Position numbers and translations under genes: made by a program | NCBI GenBank assembly: GCA_037893225.1 | Contig: JAZGUH010000555.1 | Location: 496,001-560,000 of the forward strand | Direction: 5' to 3' | Origin: Hippasteria phrygiana | Lineage: Eukaryota; Echinodermata; Asteroidea; Valvatida; Goniasteridae | DNA: 64,000 nt | The notes under the pieces: generated by a model | The model's input: only the letters and a program-made list of their open reading frames with translations | Database searches by the model: none | Told to the model about the DNA's origin: nothing | Shown here: positions 9,326 to 18,700 of the stretch, piece after piece | Position numbering within the stretch: the first letter of the stretch is position 1 | Layout of the letters: each line of letters begins with the position of its first letter

Positions 9326-12300
9326 TTAGGATGGAATTATGATGGATTTACCGGGAGACAGAATATAATTACGCAAACTACTGAGAAACTTGGACATATT
9401 AAGTACAACTTGTTCCTTAACATTAGATGGTAAACTATCCCATAATCTTGGAAACCTAACAAATAGAGAGTTGTGTAAGCAGTTAGTGCGACCCCCCTTG
9501 TGAACAAACTTAACAAAATCACAATGCCTAGAATTAATAGAAACATAACTGTGGATACTTACATCAAACTTATTATACAAACATTTAACAACAAAAGAAA
9601 TGGACAGAAAATTAAGTCTGTTGATCAACAGAGGAATTCCTAATTGCTTACATCTGGAAGGGTAGTCAATGTCGGCATTGTTAGGTATGGCTCTTTTAGG
9701 GAGGCCAAGACAAGAACGTGTGAAACGCCTCTGAACCTTTTCAATGAGTGATTGGTGAGTGTGTAGGCTTGGGCACCAGACAGGAGCAGCATACTCCATG
9801 ACAGGTCTACATAGGGAAGTGTAAAGTTTAACTAGAACAGTGGAATTATTACTCTTAACAACCCGTCTTATAAAGCCACAAAGTTTGGTAGCTTTGGAAG
9901 TAATGCTATCAATGTGGTTCTTCCAACTGAGATCACGAGAGATGACGACACCTAGATACTTGTACTGGCAAACAACTTCAAGAGAATCCGAGCCAATATT
10001 ATAAATGGGACTAGGAGGATTTCTGCTACGAGTTACAGTCATAAGCTTACATTTCTTAGGATTAAGTACCATGTGATTAATATTACACCAGTTAATTACA
10101 TTGTTTAAGTCATTTTGAAGGATTACTGTGTCAGAGTTGGATCTAATGGGTCTATACAATACAGTGTCATCTGCATATTGTCTAAGATTGGATTGAACAC
10201 AGAATGGGAGATCAAAAACAAAGATATTGAAAAGCAAGGGACCAAGAACAGAGCCTTGCGGTACACCTGATAAAACTCTTAACTGCTCTGATTGGGTACC
10301 TTGGAAGATTACTCTTTGTGATCTGTTGCTAAGATAAGAATTAAACCATGATAGAACTGAGCCACAAATACCATATTTATGCAATTTATCTAATAACATG
10401 CTGTGGCTAACTTTGTCGAAAGCTTTAGACCAGTCTAGAAAGATTACATCGATACGAGGAGGATTACGCACATCAATGACTTCAGCCCATTCATGATAAA
10501 GAGTTGTCAACTGGGTTACACATGAACGCTTAGGGAAAAACCCATGTTGAGCATCACTAACTATGCCTCGTCTACAAATATGATTTACAAGGTGATTGCT
10601 TACGATTTTTTCTAATGTCTTACCAACTACGGAGCAAAGAGAAATCGGTCTATAATTGCACATGTTACGTGGATCACCAGATTTGAAGAGAGGTACAACA
10701 TGAGCAAGTTTCCACTCATTAGGAATATTGCCGGAGGAAAGAAAAAAGTTGAACAAATTTGTCAGTGGTGTAGCTAAGCTGTCACTGGCAATGCTCAAAA
10801 ACAGTGGAGAAATCTCGTCGGGTCCTGCAGACTTGTGAATGTCCAAATTGTTCAATAGTTTCCTCACTTCGAATGGCGTCACAACGATGGTCGTTAGTCT
10901 AAACTCCGAAGGGGAATGGTTGCAGGATTGAGGAGTTGAATAGGAGTGAGTGTCCCGGGTGAAGTTACTTTGGAAGATCCGGTTGAAGTTGTCTGCAATA
11001 TCAAGATTCTCAGTGATTGCAGAATCAGGGTCGCCATTATGAAAGTTGCTAGGACAGCTTTTCTTTCTTTGGCCACTAACAAAAGACCAGAATTTCTTGG
11101 GATTGTTGGAGCAGTTGAGGCAGAGGTCGTTTACAAATTTGTGGTAGGACTGAGCAGTAATATATTTAACCTTATTACGTATGCACTTGTACTTTTCCCA
11201 CAGGTAAGTATTTGTGGGATTACGTTTTGCAGCTTTGAAGGCTCGTTGCTTTTTCCGGCTGAGTTGAACGACTTCACTAGTGATCCAAGGACTCCGTTTT
11301 TTTCCTTTTTGTCTGGCCATGGGCACGACATCCTTAATCGCTGCAAACAGTAAGTCTTTAAATCTGTCCCAGACTTCATCAGCATCAAATCCTGGCGAAA
11401 AGCATGTGTCCCAAGGAACACAGTTCAATGTGTTACAGAGCTCACTAATATCAGCCTTGTTGTACTGATAGAACATTCGAGTGATCGTTTTGACAGTATG
11501 ACTTGTATGAATTCTAAAACCAATACCATAATGATCACTGTTACCTAAGCCAGGTAAAGCCCGAGTATCAATGAATAAATCTGGTCGGTTAGTGAACAAT
11601 AGATCAATTGTGGAACCAGAGTTATCTACATTAGAATGAGGACGAGTTATAAACTCTACCAGTTGGTTGAAGTTAAGTACGTTGGAAATAACATTTAGTC
11701 GTTGTACGTTAGGAACAGTGGTGTTTACATCGATATTGAAATCACCTAATAATGCTATGGCAAGGTAGTTATGGGCAAAAGGTAAAATCGATTCCAGTAC
11801 AGTTTCATAATAATCAAAGAATTTGGAGTTAGCATTTGGTGGTCTGTATAAACACCCTAATAGAATGGTACCTCGATTACAAGATATTTCGACCCACAAC
11901 AATTCAAGATCAGGGTGTTCAAATTTACAACAGCGTGAAGGTTTTAGGTGATTTGATACAGCAACAAATATACCACCGCCATGTCTGTTACGGTCTTTTC
12001 TAAACATTGAGTATTGAGGATTCAGGTTAAATTCACCATCAAGAACAGTTGGGTCTAGCCAGGATTCAGTTACAAAGGCAATATCAATGTTGTTAACAAG
12101 CATTTCCGATTGAAACAAGACAAGCTTATTGACAAGGCTTCTGGCATTAAATAATACACAATTGATTTTTGAGCGTTGCAGTTCTGTACTGTTGTCAGAA
12201 GACTTGGGTGATGTTGAACCGTCAGGGCCGGGATTTGGGTGAACATCACCAGAAAGTTGAACTTGAAAAGATGAGGTTGAGTTGGGGTAGTATGTGATCG

Positions 12301-12769
12301 GGCATTTACCAAATCTTCTACGACGGCAAGCGTTGATGGTGGAAGTGCTAGCAGGTACATGATGGCGAATGACATGATGATCACATGCTAGAAGTACTAG
12401 TAGCTGAGGCTGTGAGTCAGTGGAGAATCTTGCAGTTACTTGCTGGTGCCTTGGTGACAGAAAAATGTCAAATTTGTTGGGAAGTTTTGTCCAGGAATCA
12501 AAGTTTAAATGGTGGGGCTTGAGGATAAGTACTTTATCTTGACAAATAGGCTTGGTAGGCAGGGAACAAAGGCTGGCATCATCGGGACAAAGGCTGGCAT
12601 CATCAGGACAGAGGCTGGCATCATCAGGACAAAGGCAGTGATGGTGATCACAATGGAGGCACTGAAGAAGTGATCCAATGGTGCAGCTTGCATGAATGCA
12701 TGGTGTGAACTGTAGCTGAATCCACTCAGATTTATCGGCAAACTTGCTGGCAAAATTAGACTTACTCAT
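9326..12769 (-). CDS. Retrotransposon endonuclease/reverse transcriptase polyprotein
   Basis: An intact 1147-codon ORF ending in TAA. Residues 1-200 are a low-similarity N-terminal region with a Cys/His cluster (37-45), three CPDDASL repeats (47-67) and a 2A-like GDVHPNPGP (174-182). Residues about 201-420 are an exonuclease-endonuclease-phosphatase fold: N208, TESWL with E235, RPP 309-311, GDFNID 342-347, D389 and SDH 411-413. Residues about 640-905 are a reverse transcriptase: NYRPIS 705-710, HGF 742-744, motif A with D779, GVPQGS 835-840 and YADD 865-868. The C-terminus (LWDSLP 1109-1114) lacks RNase H. It would nick target DNA and copy its own RNA by target-primed reverse transcription. 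The ATG and about the first four codons are satellite sequence, directly preceded by in-frame TAG. The next methionine is residue 223, so the native start is missing. All catalytic residues I can check are present, so the insertion looks young. Confidence 0.93.
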   Translation of the reverse strand: MSKSNFASKFADKSEWIQLQFTPCIHASCTIGSLLQCLHCDHHHCLCPDDASLCPDDASLCPDDASLCSLPTKPICQDKVLILKPHHLNFDSWTKLPNKFDIFLSPRHQQVTARFSTDSQPQLLVLLACDHHVIRHHVPASTSTINACRRRRFGKCPITYYPNSTSSFQVQLSGDVHPNPGPDGSTSPKSSDNSTELQRSKINCVLFNARSLVNKLVLFQSEMLVNNIDIAFVTESWLDPTVLDGEFNLNPQYSMFRKDRNRHGGGIFVAVSNHLKPSRCCKFEHPDLELLWVEISCNRGTILLGCLYRPPNANSKFFDYYETVLESILPFAHNYLAIALLGDFNIDVNTTVPNVQRLNVISNVLNFNQLVEFITRPHSNVDNSGSTIDLLFTNRPDLFIDTRALPGLGNSDHYGIGFRIHTSHTVKTITRMFYQYNKADISELCNTLNCVPWDTCFSPGFDADEVWDRFKDLLFAAIKDVVPMARQKGKKRSPWITSEVVQLSRKKQRAFKAAKRNPTNTYLWEKYKCIRNKVKYITAQSYHKFVNDLCLNCSNNPKKFWSFVSGQRKKSCPSNFHNGDPDSAITENLDIADNFNRIFQSNFTRDTHSYSTPQSCNHSPSEFRLTTIVVTPFEVRKLLNNLDIHKSAGPDEISPLFLSIASDSLATPLTNLFNFFLSSGNIPNEWKLAHVVPLFKSGDPRNMCNYRPISLCSVVGKTLEKIVSNHLVNHICRRGIVSDAQHGFFPKRSCVTQLTTLYHEWAEVIDVRNPPRIDVIFLDWSKAFDKVSHSMLLDKLHKYGICGSVLSWFNSYLSNRSQRVIFQGTQSEQLRVLSGVPQGSVLGPLLFNIFVFDLPFCVQSNLRQYADDTVLYRPIRSNSDTVILQNDLNNVINWCNINHMVLNPKKCKLMTVTRSRNPPSPIYNIGSDSLEVVCQYKYLGVVISRDLSWKNHIDSITSKATKLCGFIRRVVKSNNSTVLVKLYTSLCRPVMEYAAPVWCPSLHTHQSLIEKVQRRFTRSCLGLPKRAIPNNADIDYPSRCKQLGIPLLINRLNFLSISFVVKCLYNKFDVSIHSYVSINSRHCDFVKFVHKGGRTNCLHNSLFVRFPRLWDSLPSNVKEQVVLNMSKFLSSLRNYILSPGKSIIIPS
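10055..10852 (-). other. Reverse transcriptase domain of the ORF
   Basis: Residues about 640-905. The visible blocks are SAGPDEI, WKLAHVVPLFKSGD, NYRPISL, QHGFFPKRS, FLDWSKAFDKV (catalytic D779), SGVPQGSVLGPLLF and QYADDTV (D867, D868 at 10166-10174), followed by KCKLM and YLGVVIS. The catalytic aspartate triad is intact. This layout is typical of non-LTR retrotransposons and distinct from retroviral, LTR-element or group II intron enzymes. Confidence 0.95.
11510..12169 (-). other. Endonuclease (EEP/APE-type) domain of the ORF
   Basis: Residues about 201-420. Signature elements appear in the family order: FNARSL (N208), TESWL (E235), HGGGIF, YRPP, GDFNID (D343, N345), STIDLLF (D389) and NSDHYGI (D412, H413). 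These match the metal-binding and catalytic residues of apurinic endonucleases. In non-LTR elements this domain makes the first-strand nick in target DNA. Confidence 0.93.
12224..12250 (-). other. 2A-like ribosome-skipping motif in the ORF
   Basis: Residues 174-182 read GDVHPNPGP. The classical 2A consensus is DxExNPGP; here H177 replaces the glutamate, while D175 and NPGP are kept. 2A-like motifs at the N-terminus of APE-type non-LTR retrotransposons are known in several invertebrates. If active, the ribosome would skip between G181 and P182 and release an N-terminal product of about 181 residues from the endonuclease/reverse transcriptase. Activity with histidine at that position is uncertain. 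Confidence 0.65.
12569..12631 (-). repeat. 21-bp in-frame tandem repeat (CPDDASL x3)
   Basis: Three 21-bp units encode CPDDASL three times at residues 47-67, followed by one more cysteine. They lie just after a Cys/His-rich run (CLHCDHHHC, residues 37-45). The units differ by single bases (CATCATCGGG or CATCATCAGG; AAAGG or AGAGG). Copy number is probably variable between element copies. A zinc-binding role is possible but unproven. Confidence 0.85.
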
Positions 12770-15700
12770 CTACTAAACAGCGTAGGTCTATTGTGCTGAT
12801 CTAGGCCTGCATGCTGTCTATCTCACTAGGCCATTCCAGTTCTGTCCATGATGATCTTGGGTGGCCTCGAGGTCTTGACAGCCAGGAGCCGGATGTTGAT
12901 CTCTCCTGAAGTTGATGGAAAAATAGAGCAAGCGAGTTAAGAATATAAAAATTAGTGTTAGGGTTAAGGTTCGAGTGCAAGTGTTACAGTGCAAGTGTTA
13001 GGGTTAAGGTTCGAGTGCAAGTGTTACAGTGCAAGTGTTACAGTGCAAGTGTTACAGTGCAAGTGTTACAGTGCAAGTGTTACAGTGCAAGTGTTACAGT
13101 GCAAGTGCTAGTGATCGGGTTAGAATGTGAGAGTAAGAGAGAAGGAAAGTCAGAGGTAGAGAGAGTGTTTGACTTACTCATCTACTAAACAGCGTAGGTC
13201 TATTGTGCTGATCTAGGCCTGCATGCTGTCTATCTCACTAGGCCATTCCAGTTCTGTCCATGATGATATTGGGTGGCCTCGAGGTCTTGACAGCCAGGAG
13301 CCAGATGTTGATCTCTCCTGAAGTTGATCTCTCCTGAAGTTGATGGAAAAATAGAGTAAGCGAGTTAGGAATATTAAAATTAGTGTTAGAGTTAAGGGTT
13401 TGAGTTCAAGTGTTAGGGTTAAGGTTCGAAGGCAAGTGTTACAGTGCAAGTGTTACAGTGCAAGTGTTACAGTGCAAGTGTTACAGTGCAAGTGTTACAG
13501 TGCAAGTGTTACAGTGCAAGTGCTAGTGATTGGGTTAGAATGTGAGAGTAAGAGAGAAGGAGAGTCAGAGGTAGAGAGAGTGTTTGACTTACTCATCGAC
13601 TAAACAGCGTAGGTCTATTGTGCTGATGTAGGCCTGCATGCTGTCTATCTCACTAGGCCATTCCAGTTCTGTCCATGATGATCTTGGGTGGCCTCGAGGT
13701 CTTGACAGCCAGGAGCCAGATGTTGATCTCTCCTAAAGTTGATCTCTCCTGAAGTTGATGGAAAAATAGAGTAAGCGAGTTAAGAATATTAAAATTAGTG
13801 TTAGAGTTAAGGGTTTGAGATCAAGTGTTAGGGTTAAGGTTCGAGGGCAAGTGTTACAGTGCAAGTGTTACAGTGCAAGTGTTGCAAGTGTTACAGTGCA
13901 AGTGTTACAGTGCAAGTGCTAGTGATCGGGTTAGAATGTGAGAGTAAGAGAGAAGGAAAGTCAGAGGTAGAGAGAGTGTTTGACTTACTCATCTACTAAA
14001 CAGCGTAGGTCTATTGTGCTGATCTAGGCCTGCATGCTGTCTATCTCACTAGGCCATTCCAGTTCTGTCCATGATGATATTGGGTGGCCTCGAGGTCTTG
14101 ACAGCCAGGAGCCAGATGTTGATCTCTCCTGAAGTTGATCTCTCCTGAAGTTGATGGAAAAATAGAGTAAGCGAGTTAGGAATATTAAAATTAGTGTTAG
14201 AGTTAAGGGTTTGAGTTCAAGTGTTAGGGTTAAGGTTCGAAGGCAAGTGTTACAGTGCAAGTGTTACAGTGCAAGTGTTACAGTGCAAGTGTTACAGTGC
14301 AAGTGTTACAGTGCAAGTGTTACAGTGCAAGTGCTAGTGATTGGGTTAGAATGTGAGAGTAAGAGAGAAGGAGAGTCAGAGGTAGAGAGAGTGTTTGACT
14401 TACTCATCGACTAAACAGCGTAGGTCTATTGTGCTGATGTAGGCCTGCATGCTGTCTATCTCACTAGGCCATTCCAGTTCTGTCCATGATGATCTTGGGT
14501 GGCCTCGAGGTCTTGACAGCCAGGAGCCAGATGTTGATCTCTCCTAAAGTTGATCTCTCCTGAAGTTGATGGAAAAATAGAGTAAGCGAGTTAAGAATAT
14601 TAAAATTAGTGTTAGAGTTAAGGGTTTGAGATCAAGTGTTAGGGTTAAGGTTCGAGGGCAAGTGTTACAGTGCAAGTGTTACAGTGCAAGTGTTGCAAGT
14701 GTTACAGTGCAAGTGTTACAGTGCAAGTGCTAGTGATCGGGTTAGAATGTGAGAGTAAGAGAGAAGGAGAGTCAGAGGTAGAGAGAGTGTTAGACTTACT
14801 CATCTACTAAACAGCGTAGGTCTATTGTGCTGATCTAGGCCTGCATGCTGTCTATCTCACTAGGCCATTCCAGTTCTGTCCATGATGATCTTGGGTGGCC
14901 TCGAGGTCTTGACAGCCAGGAGCCAGATGTTGATCTCTCCTAAAGTTGATCTCTCCTGAAGTTGATGAAAAAATAGAGTAAGCGAGTTAAGAATATTAAA
15001 ATTAGTGTTAGAGTTAAGGGTTTGAGTTCAAGTGTTAGGGTTAAGGTTCGAGGGCAAGTGTTACAGTGCAAGTGTTGCAAGTGTTACAGTGCAAGTGTTG
15101 CAAGTGTTACAGTGCAAGTGTTACAGTGCAAGTGCTAGTGATCGGGTTAGAATGTGAGAGTAAGAGAGAAGGAGAGTCAGAGGTAGAGAGAGTGTTAGAC
15201 TTACTCATATACTAAACAGCGTAGGTCTATTGTGCTGATCTAGGCCTGCATGCTGTCTATCTCACTAGGCCATTCCAGTTCTGTCCATGATGATCTTGGG
15301 TGGCCTCGAGGTCTTGACAGCCAGGAGCCGGATGTTGATCTCTCCTGAAGTTGATGGAAAAATAGAGTAAGCGAGTTAAGAATATAAAAATTAGTGTTAG
15401 GGTTAAGGTTCGAGTGCAAGTGTTACAGTGCAAGTGTTAGGGTTAAGGTTCGAGTGCAAGTGTTACAGTGCAAGTGTTGCAAGTGTTACAGTGCAAGCGT
15501 TACAGTGCAAGCGTTACAGTGCAAGTGTTACAGTGCAAGTGTTACAGTGCAAGTGCTAGTGATCGGGTTAGAATGTGAGAGTAAGAGAGAAGGAAAGTCA
15601 GAGGTAGAGAGAGTGTTTGACTTACTCATCTACTAAACAGCGTAGGTCTATTGTGCTGATCTAGGCCTGCATGCTGTCTATCTCACTAGGCCATTCCAGT

Positions 15701-18700
15701 TCTGTCCATGATGATATTGGGTGGCCTCGAGGTCTTGACAGCCAGGAGCCAGATGTTGATCTCTCCTGAAGTTGATCTCTCCTGAAGTTGATGGAAAAAT
15801 AGAGTAAGCGAGTTAGGAATATTAAAATTAGTGTTAGAGTTAAGGGTTTGAGTTCAAGTGTTAGGGTTAAGGTTCGAAGGCAAGTGTTACAGTGCAAGTG
15901 TTACAGTGCAAGTGTTACAGTGCAAGTGTTACAGTGCAAGTGCTAGTGATCGGGTTAGAATGTGAGAGTAAGAGAGAAGGAGAGTCAGAGGTAGAGAGAG
16001 TGTTTGACTTACTCATCGACTAAACAGCGTAGGTCTATTGTGCTGATCTAGGCCTGCATGCTGTCTATCTCACTAGGCCATTCCAGTTCTGTCCATGATG
16101 ATCTTGGGTGGCCTCGAGGTCTTGACAGCCAGGAGCCAGATGTTGATCTCTCCTAAAGTTGATCTCTCCTGAAGTTGATGGAAAAATAGAGTAAGCGAGT
16201 TAAGAATATTAAAATTAGTGTTAGAGTTAAGGGTTTGAGATCAAGTGTTAGGGTTAAGGTTCGAGGGCAAGTGTTACAGTGCAAGTGTTACAGTGCAAGT
16301 GTTGCAAGTGTTACAGTGCAAGTGTTGCAAGTGTTACAGTGCAAGTGTTACAGTGCAAGTGCTAGTGATCGGGTTAGAATGTGAGAGTAAGAGAGAAGGA
16401 GAGTCAGAGGTAGAGAGAGTGTTAGACTTACTCATCTACTAAACAGCTTAGGTCTATTGTGCTGATCTAGGCCTGCATGCTGTCTATCTCACTAGGCTAT
16501 TCCAGTTCTGTCCATGATGATCTTGGGTGGCCTCGAGGTCTTGACAGCCAGGAGCCGGATGTTGATCTCTCCTGAAGTTGATGGAAAAATAGAGTAAGCG
16601 AGTTAGGAATATTAAAATTAGTGTTAGAGTTAAGGGTTTGAGTTCAAGTGTTAGGGTTAAGGTTCGAAGGCAAGTGTTACAGTGCAAGTGTTACAGTGCA
16701 AGTGTTACAGTGCAAGTGTTACAGTGCAAGTGTTACAGTGCAAGTGTTACAGTGCAAGTGCTAGTGATCGGGTTAGAATGTGAGAGTAAGAGAGAAGGAG
16801 AGTCAGAGGTAGAGAGAGTGTTAGACTTACTCATCTACTAAACAGCGTAGGTCTATTGTGCTGATCTAGGCCTGCATGCTGTCTATCTCACTAGGCCATT
16901 CCAGTTCTGTCCATGATGATCTTGGGTGGCCTCGAGGTCTTGACAGCCAGGAGCCGGATGTTGATCTCTCCGGAAGTTGATGGAAAAATAGAGTAAGCGA
17001 GTTAAGAATATAAAAATTAGTGTTAGGGTTAAGGTTCGAGTGCAAGTGTTACAGTGCAAGTGTTAGGGTTAAGGTTCGAGTGCAAGTGTTACAGTGCAAG
17101 TGTTACAGTGCAAGTGTTACAGTGCAAGTGTTACAGTGCAAGTGTTGCAAGTGTTACAGTGCAAGCGTTACAGTGCAAGTGTTACAGTGCAAGTGTTACA
17201 GTGCAAGTGTTACAGTGCAAGTGCTAGTGATCGGGTTAGAATGTGAGAGTAAGAGAGAAGGAAAGTCAGAGGTAGAGAGAGTGTTTGACTTACTCATCTA
17301 CTAAACAGCGTAGGTCTATTGTGCTGATCTAGGCCTGCATGCTGTCTATCTCACTAGGCCATTCCAGTTCTGTCCATGATGATATTGGGTGGCCTCGAGG
17401 TCTTGACAGCCAGGAGCCAGATGTTGATCTCTCCTGAAGTTGATCTCTCCTGAAGTTGATGGAAAAATAGAGTAAGCGAGTTAGGAATATTAAAATTAGT
17501 GTTAGAGTTAAGGGTTTGAGATCAAGTGTTAGGGTTAAGGTTCGAGGGCAAGTGTTACAGTGCAAGTGTTACAGTGCAAGTGTTGCAAGTGTTACAGTGC
17601 AAGTGTTGCAAGTGTTACAGTGCAAGTGTTACAGTGCAAGTGCTAGTGATCGGGTTAGAATGTGAGAGTAAGAGAGAAGGAGAGTCAGAGGTAGAGAGAG
17701 TGTTTGACTTACTCATCGACTAAACAGCGTAGGTCTATTGTGCTGATCTAGGCCTGCATGCTGTCTATCTCACTAGGCCATTCCAGTTCTGTCCATGATG
17801 ATCTTGGGTGGCCTCGAGGTCTTGACAGCCAGGAGCCAGATGTTGATCTCTCCTAAAGTTGATCTCTCCTGAAGTTGATGGAAAAATAGAGTAAGCGAGT
17901 TAAGAATATTAAAATTAGTGTTAGAGTTAAGGGTTTGAGATCAAGTGTTAGGGTTAAGGTTCGAGGGCAAGTGTTACAGTGCAAGTGTTACAGTGCAAGT
18001 GTTGCAAGTGTTACAGTGCAAGTGTTGCAAGTGTTACAGTGCAAGTGTTACAGTGCAAGTGCTAGTGATCGGGTTAGAATGTGAGAGTAAGAGAGAAGGA
18101 GAGTCAGAGGTAGAGAGAGTGTTAGACTTACTCATCTACTAAACAGCTTAGGTCTATTGTGCTGATCTAGGCCTGCATGCTGTCTATCTCACTAGGCTAT
18201 TCCAGTTCTGTCCATGATGATCTTGGGTGGCCTCGAGGTCTTGACAGCCAGGAGCCGGATGTTGATCTCTCCTGAAGTTGATGGAAAAATAGAGTAAGCG
18301 AGTTAGGAATATTAAAATTAGTGTTAGAGTTAAGGGTTTGAGTTCAAGTGTTAGGGTTAAGGTTCGAAGGCAAGTGTTACAGTGCAAGTGTTACAGTGCA
18401 AGTGTTACAGTGCAAGTGTTACAGTGCAAGTGTTACAGTGCAAGTGTTACAGTGCAAGTGCTAGTGATCGGGTTAGAATGTGAGAGTAAGAGAGAAGGAG
18501 AGTCAGAGGTAGAGAGAGTGTTAGACTTACTCATCTACTAAACAGCGTAGGTCTATTGTGCTGATCTAGGCCTGCATGCTGTCTATCTCACTAGGCCATT
18601 CCAGTTCTGTCCATGATGATCTTGGGTGGCCTCGAGGTCTTGACAGCCAGGAGCCGGATGTTGATCTCTCCGGAAGTTGATGGAAAAATAGAGTAAGCGA

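Larger units (their letters stand above)
8778..12757 (-). mobile_element. CR1/L2-like non-LTR retrotransposon, probably 5'-truncated
   Basis: This is a roughly 3980-bp insertion into the satellite, oriented on the minus strand. It encodes one long endonuclease/reverse transcriptase ORF, then a 3' UTR of about 550 bp, AATAAA and a pentanucleotide tail. There are no long terminal repeats. Apurinic endonuclease plus reverse transcriptase, no RNase H domain, a short-repeat tail rather than poly(A), and a C-terminal LWDSLP motif point to the CR1/L2/Jockey-like assemblage. I cannot fix the clade without a tree. Satellite sequence resumes at GTGTT on the left and TTAGAC on the right. Only TT is shared, so there is no convincing target-site duplication. 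The 5' end lies inside coding sequence, so the insertion is likely 5'-truncated and lacks any ORF1 and 5' UTR. Confidence 0.95.

Noticed and set aside
10946..11353. Plus-strand ORF of 135 codons and other short frames inside the retrotransposon
   Set aside because: Antisense or alternate-frame shadows of the 1147-codon ORF, with no recognisable motifs.
8776..12757. LTR retrotransposon or DNA transposon
   Set aside because: There are no terminal direct or inverted repeats; the endonuclease is APE-type and the reverse transcriptase is non-LTR type with no integrase, protease or transposase.
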